Positions 1 through 8,129 of a stretch of DNA of 29,734 nucleotides are shown in pieces. The stretch spans positions 1 to 29,734 of the forward strand of contig CAYPLH010000046.1 of NCBI GenBank assembly GCA_964411505.1. Reading direction: 5' to 3'. The notes under the pieces were generated by a model. It worked only from the letters and a program-made list of their open reading frames with translations, was not told the origin of the DNA and searched no databases. The stretch comes from CAYPLH01 sp964411505. GTDB lineage: Bacteria; Bacillota; Clostridia; CAYPLH01; DUMO01. The first letter of the stretch is position 1. The number at the start of each line of letters is the position of its first letter. Made by a program: the position numbers and the translations under genes.

Positions 1-140
1 AGTCAGAGTGAGGAAAAGCAAGCCGACTGTTCTACGCAAACATGCAACAAAGTAACATTTCAATAAAATTAATCAAAAAAAAGAGGATTTTTTAGTTAAC
101 TGGAGAATAAACTTAGTATAAAAAAGGGAGGTTACTTTTT

Positions 141-956
141 ATGAAATATTTAGAAAAAGCATTTAAATTTTTAGCAAAACATTATCTTCTGGCATTACCT
201 CTTTGGGCTTTGTCACTTATACCCGGAATATTAGGAGGGAAAACAATCAATCTATTAGCAGACGGTAATTACTGGATCGGTCTGCTTCAGAATCCTACCG
301 CAATGAGAGATCCTGCACAGATCCTAAACCTCTTTGCATCAATATTGCCACTTTTTGCAGGTGCAGGAATTCTTTCTTTTATACTTAGATTTGTTGTTTA
401 TCCGCCAACGTACGGACTGATAAATACCGCTTTATCCACAGGTCATTCAGATCTTAATGGCTTTGTTCCATCACTTAAGGAAAATATCGTGAAATACATA
501 CTGTATTGGATTGGAACACTGGTTGTGGGAATTATACTCTCAATTGCGTTAATAATAGTTATTGCAGTAATCGGTGTTCTTGTTGCTGTTCTTAAGTGGT
601 TTGGCGCTATCATTGCCTTGTTAGCTATGCTTTTGCTTATAGTTGTTGGTTTAGTCATAGGCGCACTTCTTGGTTTATGGTTCCCTGCTATGGTAGTTAG
701 CAATCTGGATGTAATAGCAGCATTGAAAAAATCAGTTGAAGTTGTGAAAAAGGATCTTTGGATGATAGTAGGTATTACTTTGTTGATAAACTTTGTAGGC
801 GGAATTGCAGGCTCAATTTTAAGTTTTCTTAATTTCATACCTCTTATAGGTCCCATTATTACAAGCGTAATACCAGCTATAACAACCTTCGTACTTACAG
901 TATTCTATATGATGGTATACAAGGACAAAACGGAAGGCACTACTTCAGTAGTATAG
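141..956 (+). CDS. Multi-pass membrane protein of unknown function
   Basis: A 271-residue protein that is almost entirely hydrophobic, with about five or six membrane segments: near residues 15-32, 65-90, 115-150 (long, possibly two), 155-185 and 205-250. The start is well supported: GGGAGG at 126-131 lies nine bases before the ATG. The layout, a basic N-terminus and a short polar C-terminal tail with long hydrophobic stretches, resembles the loosely defined DUF4013/glycerophosphodiesterase-membrane-domain-like integral membrane proteins of Firmicutes, but I see no catalytic motif and do not assign a function. It is transcribed alone, converging on the VWA gene, with a shared terminator between them. 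An in-frame relation to neighbours is not evident. The gene is sure to be coding; its role is unknown. Confidence 0.85.
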   Translation: MKYLEKAFKFLAKHYLLALPLWALSLIPGILGGKTINLLADGNYWIGLLQNPTAMRDPAQILNLFASILPLFAGAGILSFILRFVVYPPTYGLINTALSTGHSDLNGFVPSLKENIVKYILYWIGTLVVGIILSIALIIVIAVIGVLVAVLKWFGAIIALLAMLLLIVVGLVIGALLGLWFPAMVVSNLDVIAALKKSVEVVKKDLWMIVGITLLINFVGGIAGSILSFLNFIPLIGPIITSVIPAITTFVLTVFYMMVYKDKTEGTTSVV

Positions 957-981
957 CATTTTTGTTTCTTATATTCACTTT

Positions 982-1015
982 ATCAAAAAAAGGTGGCTAT
1001 GCCACTTTTTTTGAT
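982..1015. terminator. Bidirectional rho-independent terminator
   Basis: An inverted repeat with arms at 982-997 and 1001-1015 and a loop of TAT. The core GGTGGC/GCCACT is flanked by a run of A on the left and T on the right, so it has a U-tract in both directions. It sits between the + strand membrane protein gene and the convergent end of the long minus-strand cluster. Confidence 0.85.
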
Positions 1016-1088
1016 ATTGTACGCACACCTGTTGACTCAATTAAGTGAACAATCAGTTTACAATACAGCTTATTATAGAAACTTTTTC

Positions 1089-3881
1089 TTATCTTTGTCT
1101 TTTCCGTTTTTTATCAAGGAGAGCCGAAATACCTGAATCCTGATCGTTTTTAGACTGATCTTTGTTATGTGTTTGTTTAGAACGCTTGCCATCTTGTGTA
1201 TCAGACCTGTCTTTTGTATTTTCTTTCGCTTTATTATTAACAGTACTCATCTTCCTGCTTATAGCAGGTGCCTTTTGGGATAAAGGAATCTTTATAAGGC
1301 TGACCAGTTTTTCTGCTTTTTTTATAACTACATTTATACCCTTGAATGAAATATTTAACCTTCTTACAACTATATCCAGTATTAAGAGTACTATCGCCAG
1401 AATTAACAAAGGTGAAGTAATATCAGTTACGCTGACAACAGGCGGCGGTGACCCTGAAAAAACATCTCTCGACGAGTTTATTATTCTTCCTCCGCTCTCA
1501 AAAGCCAATTTTTCAAAGAAAGCTTTCTTATCTTCGCGAACAATATTATATTCTTGGGAGTATGGGACCGCTATTCCTGTGCTCAAGGACTTTGTTACTC
1601 TCCCGCCTTCCTTCACTGTTACATTGGCAATATAAATTCCTGTTTCATCACAGTCAAAGTAACCTTTATATGCGCCCGGGAATACCGCATCAAGTCTGAC
1701 AGACTGCTTGTTACCTGATGGGCTCACCATCACAGCATCAACCAAAGCTTCACCTGTCCCCTCATCCGGTGGGAGGTTAACCTCCACAATACCTATCCCA
1801 TCTTTTTGCATACCAGTTACCAAAAACTCCTCCTCAACTCTTTTTTGAGATAGCCATGAAATAGTGTTATTCCAAAAAAGAGGGGACTCATCCCATAAGA
1901 GCCAATTAGATGTCCACATACCTTTTACATCAGATGTCCATGCAGCAGTTCTACCCAGACCATACTGCCACGTAGCAAGCACCGGATCGTCACTGTCACT
2001 TTTTAAAATAACTCTGGCAGTGCTCTTTGCTGTAGTGCCAACATACCCATCTAATGAAGGTAAAGAGTTTATTCCACTTAATATTTCTGAGTAACTTTCA
2101 AGCTGTGGGGTAAACCTACGGTTATTTATATATGTCTTTCCGGCAAGAAAAGTCTCCTTTGCAAATATCTTAGGTATATCACTAAACTCATCAGTCATGT
2201 AAAATCTTCCATTCCCGGTGGCTGCAAGAATCTCAAGAAGCCATGCATCCGCTTCCTGACCTACTGCTACTGTTGATAGCGTAATACCAGCTTCATTCAA
2301 CTCCTCCATAATTGGCTCATATCCTGTTTTTTCCGCTTGACCATCAGTAAGGAGTATTATATGTTTTAGCTTTTCATCTGAATCTTTTAAAGCAAGATAT
2401 GCTTCTCGCAGCGGAGGTAGTATCTGTGTGCCACCATCCGGACGTATAGTTCCTATAGCGCTTTGTATTTTGCTAATATTATCAGCTTTTTTAAGATCCA
2501 CTGCCCATTTGACAGCTGAATCAAAAGCAATAATACCGATAGAGTCATCCTTGTTAAGAATCTGGGTAGATCTTATAGCCGCCTCTTTGGCAAGCTCTAA
2601 TTTTGATATTCCATACTGTCCGGAGCTCATACTCCCTGATTTGTCAATTGCAAGCACAAGCGCAAGGTTTGGAACCTCTTCTTTAGGCTTGATATCCATA
2701 TTTACAGGCAAGATATTCTCCAAGGGAGTCTTGTAGTACCCGCCAACAGCATAGCTGTTTTCACCGCCTGTTACAAGTAATCCTTTCCCCTGCAAACTTA
2801 CTGCAGCTTCAAGGTTTGAAAGGAACCTATTGTCTAATCTTTCAGCGGAAACATTCGAAATTATAAAAGCATCATAGGCAAGCATTTCGAAAAGGGCAAC
2901 AGGCACATTTTCTGGTTTTAAAGATTTAATATTTACTCGGTCCCCCAGAATCTTTACAAGCTCAGACGCAGCCTGATCAGCATCCTGTACAACCAATATC
3001 GCTGCTTTGTCTTCTACATAACTAAAAGCAGACATGCTATTGTTACGCATGATGGTATCTTTGTCAGGTTCTATTACTGCTGAATACTCAAGTACACCGC
3101 CACTTTCTGCTGTGCCTGAAAAAACAAACCTGTTCAATCCCTCTGAAATCTCCACCGGTTTTTCTGTAGTAATTTTTCTTCCCTCAAATAGCTTTAATAT
3201 TCCTTTTGTCTTAATCGTACTGTCTATGCTTACTTCAATTTCAAACTTGTCATTAAGCCGCATATTTTCGGGTACCCTAACACTTGTCAACTGAACTTCC
3301 TCATTATATACAGTATCTATCGGATAGATGCCAAGCGTAACATTCTGATGCTTTAATATACGTGCCTGCTTAAATGCATCTCCTGCATTTTCCTGCCCAT
3401 CAGTTACCAGAACGACTCTTTTTCTATCTTCACCAGGTATAAGCGCTACAGCAAATTTAAGCGCCTGTTCAATATTCGTAAAATTCCCATTCACTTTGGT
3501 CTGGAATGAATTGAAGTATATGCTTTTTGAAGGTGTTGTTTCAACCGAAGTATCAGCCCCAAATTGAATAATTCCTACTTTATCGTCAGATGGGCGACTT
3601 TTCAATGCTTCATGGATAAATTCCTGAATTGCACCTTGCATTTTTAATGTGCTCTCCGAGCCATCTACCACAAAAACTGTGGTAACCTCATTAGATACTC
3701 TTTTCAAACCCATACCAGACAGCGCTAGAATCAATATAGTTAATAACAAGGCTCTCAAAGCTATGATAAGCTTTGCATTTAACATTGCGCTCTTTAAAAG
3801 TTTTCGTGCTGTAATCAGTAAAAAGGCAACTGCCACTGGTATTAGCAGCAGAACAAGCGGATGATTAAAACTAAATACCAT
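1089..3881 (-). CDS. Large membrane protein with two VWA domains and a GATase-like domain
   Basis: A 930-residue protein. Two membrane helices lie at residues 8-24 and 38-58, joined by a basic loop that predicts an outside-facing body. VWA domain 1 (about 66-190) has an intact metal site: D73, S75, S77, T135, D161. A degenerate class I glutamine amidotransferase-like domain follows (about 291-400, with LLVTGGENS near 368-376 and no catalytic Cys there). VWA domain 2 (about 406-575) also has a full metal site: D413, S415, S417, T485, D513. A third type of helix at 823-840 returns to the cytoplasm, and a highly charged Lys/Arg/Asp tail (about 880-930) ends the protein. The GATase/VWA arrangement is known from membrane proteins of many bacteria, of unknown function. 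Its start overlaps the end of the BatA-like gene by 11 bases, with GGTGGG as ribosome site inside that gene, so translation is probably coupled. It is the last gene of the minus-strand cluster. Confidence 0.9.
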   Translation of the reverse strand: MVFSFNHPLVLLLIPVAVAFLLITARKLLKSAMLNAKLIIALRALLLTILILALSGMGLKRVSNEVTTVFVVDGSESTLKMQGAIQEFIHEALKSRPSDDKVGIIQFGADTSVETTPSKSIYFNSFQTKVNGNFTNIEQALKFAVALIPGEDRKRVVLVTDGQENAGDAFKQARILKHQNVTLGIYPIDTVYNEEVQLTSVRVPENMRLNDKFEIEVSIDSTIKTKGILKLFEGRKITTEKPVEISEGLNRFVFSGTAESGGVLEYSAVIEPDKDTIMRNNSMSAFSYVEDKAAILVVQDADQAASELVKILGDRVNIKSLKPENVPVALFEMLAYDAFIISNVSAERLDNRFLSNLEAAVSLQGKGLLVTGGENSYAVGGYYKTPLENILPVNMDIKPKEEVPNLALVLAIDKSGSMSSGQYGISKLELAKEAAIRSTQILNKDDSIGIIAFDSAVKWAVDLKKADNISKIQSAIGTIRPDGGTQILPPLREAYLALKDSDEKLKHIILLTDGQAEKTGYEPIMEELNEAGITLSTVAVGQEADAWLLEILAATGNGRFYMTDEFSDIPKIFAKETFLAGKTYINNRRFTPQLESYSEILSGINSLPSLDGYVGTTAKSTARVILKSDSDDPVLATWQYGLGRTAAWTSDVKGMWTSNWLLWDESPLFWNNTISWLSQKRVEEEFLVTGMQKDGIGIVEVNLPPDEGTGEALVDAVMVSPSGNKQSVRLDAVFPGAYKGYFDCDETGIYIANVTVKEGGRVTKSLSTGIAVPYSQEYNIVREDKKAFFEKLAFESGGRIINSSRDVFSGSPPPVVSVTDITSPLLILAIVLLILDIVVRRLNISFKGINVVIKKAEKLVSLIKIPLSQKAPAISRKMSTVNNKAKENTKDRSDTQDGKRSKQTHNKDQSKNDQDSGISALLDKKRKRQR

Positions 3882-5682
3882 TTGTATAAACCCACCATTC
3901 TATAACAATAACACATAATAAAGTCCAGAGTATAATCCATTGAAGGTTAAATCCACCTTCCACGTTTATTTTAAAATTCTCATGCATTTGATTATTCATT
4001 TGCTCATAATCGTCTATCAGCTTGTTCAGGTTGGATTCCTGACCCGAAGGAACATTCACTGAAAAATAATCTTTCAGTTCACCGTCAGGCAGCACCTGCA
4101 CTAAAGTGTAAATTCCAGCAGCATTTATTTCATCAAACATTTGTGCAGGAAAAGGCGGCGCAATTGTTATGCTTATATTGTCGGGTGTCATTACCGTTGC
4201 TTTTTGTACGCCGGGATTAAGATTAAAATCAATGTTATCCCCTGAGTAAAAGTTCAAGTTATTGCTAATACCCGACGGCACCAACCATTCCACAGAATTA
4301 GTCATAAGTATTGGAAAGGCTGACTTAAGTGGCAAATCAGTATTGTGAACATCAAAACCAAAAACAAGTATACGGGTGTTTTCCCTTGTACCTGCAAAAA
4401 CCAGACTACCTTTGTCAGTCTTAAGAACTTCTTCTGCCCAGTACGGTGTTTCTAGTATCCTGCTTCGTCCTATTGAAAACGAATAGTCACTTATATAATC
4501 AAGTATTATGTGCTCCAACTGTTCAATTTTAGGATGCTCAATAGTATCAACAACGCTAAAGAATTTGTTTACAGGAGGGTTAAATACCATTATACTTCCG
4601 TCTTTGGGAAGCTCATCTGGCAAAGAACCATCATATATATAAAGATCGTAGCCTTTAAGGTTATACATATCCTGTGTCTGTATTTTGAAAACCTCTGTAT
4701 TGTCCATAAGCGTCAGTAATTTATCAATAAATGTATTCCCTTTTGATACAAGTGCTACCCTTTTGTTTTTTGAACGTTTCGCCACATTGTACGCTCTGTT
4801 ATCTACTGCAAGAGAATCCTTTTCATCAATACTGCACTCAAGAATTACTGCCTCCAACGGAATGCCACTCCAATATATATCTGCAGTCTCTCCACTTTTT
4901 ACCATAACCTTTTTTGCATCAAACACCTGACCGTCAACATATAAGCTTACAGGAATATCTGAATCTTGGAAACTGAAATTCGCAATTTTTGATAATACAG
5001 TTATATTGCCACCTGTCCTAGTGTGAGACATCAGCACAACGGCATAATTTTCGCCTTTTCCCATGGTCTTGTAAAATCGCACATTTGCGTCTGGTATATT
5101 AAGCACTTGGTCGCTAAAAAGGGCGACAAGAGATTCGGGAAATTGTCTTAACACTGATTGAATTAAGTTTACTGCTGCTTCGGTATTGCTAGAAAAATTA
5201 GTAGCATTAAGTCCTTTGATTTTTTCTCGTATCCTATTCTTATCCTTTATGGGACTCTCTTCAATAACTGCATCATTACTTATATTAATTAAAGTGATCA
5301 CTGTATCAGGGCTAAGGTTATCCACGTATGAAATTGCCTGCTCTTTTGCATATTCCAGTCTGCTAGGGTTAACATCAACCGCCTGCATGCTTAGCGATGT
5401 ATCTATCACAACAATTACACTTTCTGACACTCCGGATACATTTATAAAAGGTCTGGATAACGCCAGCGTTAAAAGGATTGCAGCAAGAAGCTGAAGCAAC
5501 ATGAGAATATTTCTTCGAAGCCTTTGCCACGGTGCATTTGCTTTCATATCCAAAAGAACCTCATCCCAAAGCTGCAGGCTTGGCACAACATGCTCTTCAT
5601 GTTTTTGCTTAAGAAGATAAAGTATAATAATCAGCGGCACAGTAGTAAAACCAATAAATGCCAGCGGGGAATAAAATGTCAT
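3871..5682 (-). CDS. BatA-like membrane protein with VWA domain
   Basis: A 603-residue protein. Residues 1-80 match the aerotolerance-regulator N-terminal (BatA) pattern: a helix at about 8-24, a conserved linker with a PSLQLWDE-type stretch, a basic PWQRLRRN segment and a second helix at about 58-76. A VWA domain follows (about 87-210) with a complete DxSxS site, D94-S96-S98, and a later Asp near 191. Residues about 306-370 look like a small degenerate GATase-like alpha/beta module. A C-terminal helix lies at about 580-600. The topology puts the VWA outside the membrane. BatA-type proteins work with MoxR ATPases and DUF58 proteins, and those two are the next genes upstream. An AAGGTGG ribosome site precedes the ATG. 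A 201-base gap separates it from the DUF58 gene and contains a weak hairpin. Confidence 0.88.
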   Translation of the reverse strand: MTFYSPLAFIGFTTVPLIIILYLLKQKHEEHVVPSLQLWDEVLLDMKANAPWQRLRRNILMLLQLLAAILLTLALSRPFINVSGVSESVIVVIDTSLSMQAVDVNPSRLEYAKEQAISYVDNLSPDTVITLINISNDAVIEESPIKDKNRIREKIKGLNATNFSSNTEAAVNLIQSVLRQFPESLVALFSDQVLNIPDANVRFYKTMGKGENYAVVLMSHTRTGGNITVLSKIANFSFQDSDIPVSLYVDGQVFDAKKVMVKSGETADIYWSGIPLEAVILECSIDEKDSLAVDNRAYNVAKRSKNKRVALVSKGNTFIDKLLTLMDNTEVFKIQTQDMYNLKGYDLYIYDGSLPDELPKDGSIMVFNPPVNKFFSVVDTIEHPKIEQLEHIILDYISDYSFSIGRSRILETPYWAEEVLKTDKGSLVFAGTRENTRILVFGFDVHNTDLPLKSAFPILMTNSVEWLVPSGISNNLNFYSGDNIDFNLNPGVQKATVMTPDNISITIAPPFPAQMFDEINAAGIYTLVQVLPDGELKDYFSVNVPSGQESNLNKLIDDYEQMNNQMHENFKINVEGGFNLQWIILWTLLCVIVIEWWVYTNGI

Positions 5683-5830
5683 CTGACCACCTTAGCCAAT
5701 CTATTTTTTAAGTGAAACAAACTGCTCAATCCGTTTTTTTATAGGTAGTTTTGAATGATATAGTATAGCAAAAAGAACAATCGGCTTTATTTTGATAGAA
5801 AACCAGGTGAAAAGAATACAAAAATGCGTG

Positions 5831-5851
5831 AAAAAAACACGATGTTTTTTT
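5831..5851 (-). terminator. Possible weak terminator or attenuator hairpin
   Basis: Perfect 9-base arms (5831-5839 and 5843-5851) around a three-base loop; on the minus strand it ends in seven U. The stem is nearly all A-U, so it is weak. It follows the DUF58 stop by about 30 bases and could reduce, rather than stop, readthrough to the two VWA genes. I saw no strong promoter in the rest of the gap 5683-5883. Confidence 0.4.
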
Positions 5852-5883
5852 AGCTTTTTTGCGCCACCATACCATTCTAAATA

Positions 5884-6891
5884 TCACATGGATGTAATGT
5901 CCCTTACTATATGCTCCACCGGAACTTTTGTATTCATGAACATATACTTCATTCCGCGCTTATAGCACTCATTTTGAAGCTTTTGTCTAAACCTGCTTAA
6001 TACCTCTTTGTATACCCCAAATACCGAAGCAGAGGCTGTCACATCAAGGTATTGTCCTGTCTCTGCATCTAAAAGTCGCAGCTCTCCATTTAATGAAGGG
6101 TCTGTCTCCTGAGGCGACAACATGTGACACACATATACCTCTTGCTTTTTATATTGAAGGAACTTGAGAGTTTCCTCAAAATAAGTTGCGTCTAAAGCCT
6201 TTTGGTTTTCACTGCGTCGCATCGAATGCTTTTGCCTGCTTCCATTTTTACTTAATTCATCCTGCTGTACATTATTAGAAAAAAAGTCTGAGATTATAAC
6301 CGAAATTCCTCTGTTTCCCTTAAGCTCTGATTGCTTTATGGCAGTATAGATATCGGTTTTGCCTCCATACTCTATTTTCTCAAGAAAGCCCAGCAATTCT
6401 GAAAAATTATTTTTCCCACGCATCGAAAGTTTCTTCTTATCAACTGTTTTGCTAAAGCAAATGACAGAAACATTATCATAGTTACAAAGACACAAGTAAC
6501 CTAATGCTGCTGCCAGTCTTCTTGACGAAAAGCTTTTTTTGGGGTATCCAAAATTCATTGACCTGCTTGTATCAAGAAAAATATTTACCGGTGCCTCTCT
6601 TTCCTCCATAAAAAGCTTTATGAAAAGCTTCTCAAACCTTCCGTAGGCATTCCAGTCAATTCTCCTAAAATCATCACCAGTAAAATACTCACGATAATCG
6701 GAAAATTCTACCGAGCTGCCCTTGCTTCTAGATTTGCGATTTCCACTGGCACCATCGGATAAAATTATATTTGAGGAAAGTGATAGTCTTTCTATTTTTC
6801 CTAAGAACTCACTGTCAAACAAATTTTCCGTTTCATTTTTCTGTAATTTGAGGTTTACGTCCAGAACCGTTTTGCCTCGATTTTCGTCCAT
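5884..6891 (-). CDS. DUF58 domain protein (VWA-like, MoxR partner)
   Basis: A 335-residue soluble protein without the N-terminal membrane helices found in some DUF58 proteins. The family signature is clear: a YREYFTGDDFRRIDWNAYGR stretch at residues 66-85, followed by a metal-site-like DTSRSM at 107-112, which marks the start of the VWA-like half. Residues 200-230 form a charged insert (Arg/Lys/Ser rich). DUF58 proteins are found next to MoxR ATPases and VWA proteins, and are thought to be MoxR substrates or adaptors; the exact role is not known. It lies 96 bases downstream of the MoxR gene and is probably on the same transcript. The ATG is preceded by AAGGAAG. Confidence 0.92.
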   Translation of the reverse strand: MDENRGKTVLDVNLKLQKNETENLFDSEFLGKIERLSLSSNIILSDGASGNRKSRSKGSSVEFSDYREYFTGDDFRRIDWNAYGRFEKLFIKLFMEEREAPVNIFLDTSRSMNFGYPKKSFSSRRLAAALGYLCLCNYDNVSVICFSKTVDKKKLSMRGKNNFSELLGFLEKIEYGGKTDIYTAIKQSELKGNRGISVIISDFFSNNVQQDELSKNGSRQKHSMRRSENQKALDATYFEETLKFLQYKKQEVYVCHMLSPQETDPSLNGELRLLDAETGQYLDVTASASVFGVYKEVLSRFRQKLQNECYKRGMKYMFMNTKVPVEHIVRDITSM

Positions 6892-6987
6892 ACTGATCTT
6901 CCTTAAATTGTATATTGTTCAGCAAATTAAACACGGTGCTTTATTCACCAGTCACATCCATTGAGCACTTTGCTAATTCTCCATTAA

Positions 6988-7968
6988 TTATCCCAAAAAA
7001 TTTATAATTTCACTAATTACATAATCAGAGCTAATACCATCGGATACTCCTTCAAAATTAAGAAAAATTCTATGCCTTAAAGAAGGCAGTGCTGTATGCC
7101 TAATATCCTCAAAAGCCACATTGTAGCGCCCTTCAAGTACTGCTCGGATTCTTGCTGTGGATACAATAGCCTGTGCTCCTCTAGGACTTGCACCAAAACG
7201 AATATACTTTTTGATCTTATCAGGTGAGTATTCACCTTCAGGGTGGGTTGCCATTACAAGCTTCATAGCATAGTCCAACACCGGTTTAGCAATCGGGATA
7301 TCCCTTGCAGCTTCTCTCATTTTAATAATTTCTTCACCATTTGTTGTTTTATAAAGATCCTCTTCGGTATTACCGGTAGTAATATTTACAATCTGTGTTA
7401 ACTCATCTAATGACGGGAATGGCACATTCAGCTTATATAAAAACCTGTCCATTTGTGCTTCAGGTAGAGGATAGGTTCCGTCCATTTCAATAGGATTTTG
7501 TGTTGCTAACACAAAAAACGGCTGTGGCAGCTTATATGTATTATTTCCTACAGTAACAGTTTGCTCCTGCATAGCTTCAAGCATCGCACTCTGTGTCTTA
7601 GGTGTAGCTCTGTTAATCTCATCAGCCAGAACAATATTGCTAAAAACTGGACCCGGTTGAAACTTGAACACTCCATTATCATCCTTTGATCTAGTTATTA
7701 TATTAGTTCCAACGACATCAGCAGGCATAAGATCCGGAGTAAACTGTATTCTAGAAAACTGCAAATCCAATACATTTCCAAGAGTTTTAACAAGCTGTGT
7801 TTTCCCAATCCCCGGAACACCTTCAAGAAGAACATTCCCACCAGCAAGTATGCATATGAGTACTTGTCTTATAAGCTCTTTTTGCCCGATTATCCTCTTA
7901 GCTATTTCAGCTTCTGTCTTATTAACCACTTCAATAAGGTGCTGTATATCCTTAACACTTGTCTCCAT
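6988..7968 (-). CDS. MoxR-family AAA+ ATPase
   Basis: A 326-residue ATPase with every family mark: Walker A GVPGIGKT at residues 50-57, Walker B VLADEINRA at 113-121, sensor 1 LATQNP at 154-159 followed by the MoxR-type EMDGTYPLPEAQMDRF, and a C-terminal lid with GASPRGAQ near 265. MoxR proteins are cytoplasmic chaperone-like ATPases that act on or insert cofactors into partners carrying VWA domains. Here three such partners lie directly downstream, and an ABC transporter and two membrane proteins lie upstream. The start region is unusual: three ATG triplets in three frames lie within 17 bases, made by a 7-base tandem repeat; the last one opens this frame. Length is typical for the family. 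Confidence 0.95.
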   Translation of the reverse strand: METSVKDIQHLIEVVNKTEAEIAKRIIGQKELIRQVLICILAGGNVLLEGVPGIGKTQLVKTLGNVLDLQFSRIQFTPDLMPADVVGTNIITRSKDDNGVFKFQPGPVFSNIVLADEINRATPKTQSAMLEAMQEQTVTVGNNTYKLPQPFFVLATQNPIEMDGTYPLPEAQMDRFLYKLNVPFPSLDELTQIVNITTGNTEEDLYKTTNGEEIIKMREAARDIPIAKPVLDYAMKLVMATHPEGEYSPDKIKKYIRFGASPRGAQAIVSTARIRAVLEGRYNVAFEDIRHTALPSLRHRIFLNFEGVSDGISSDYVISEIINFLG

Positions 7969-7982
7969 CCACCATCCACCAT
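7966..7982 (-). repeat. 7-base tandem repeat in the moxR-like translation start
   Basis: On the + strand CCACCAT occurs at 7969-7975 and 7976-7982, with CCAT again at 7965-7968. On the minus strand this yields ATG at 7982, 7975 and 7968, each in a different frame because 7 is not a multiple of 3. Only the last opens the MoxR frame. The upstream two would give a frame of about 26 codons and one of about 7 codons. The purine-rich AGTAGGGG just upstream can act as ribosome site. Confidence 0.7.
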
Positions 7983-8129
7983 CCCCTACTTTATTTAAAC
8001 TTATGTGCCCTCATTAGCCAGAAGAATCCTTCACCTTAGTATGAATTCTTTTATGTTTATTACCGAAAAGCATTTTTAGTTAAACTTGCCTTTTGCAGAA
8101 TAATCATATCATCTAATGAGCGTAGTTTG

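Noticed and set aside
1162..1635. 157-residue + strand frame opposite the double-VWA gene
   Set aside because: Antisense shadow of a gene whose domains are all intact; no ribosome site.
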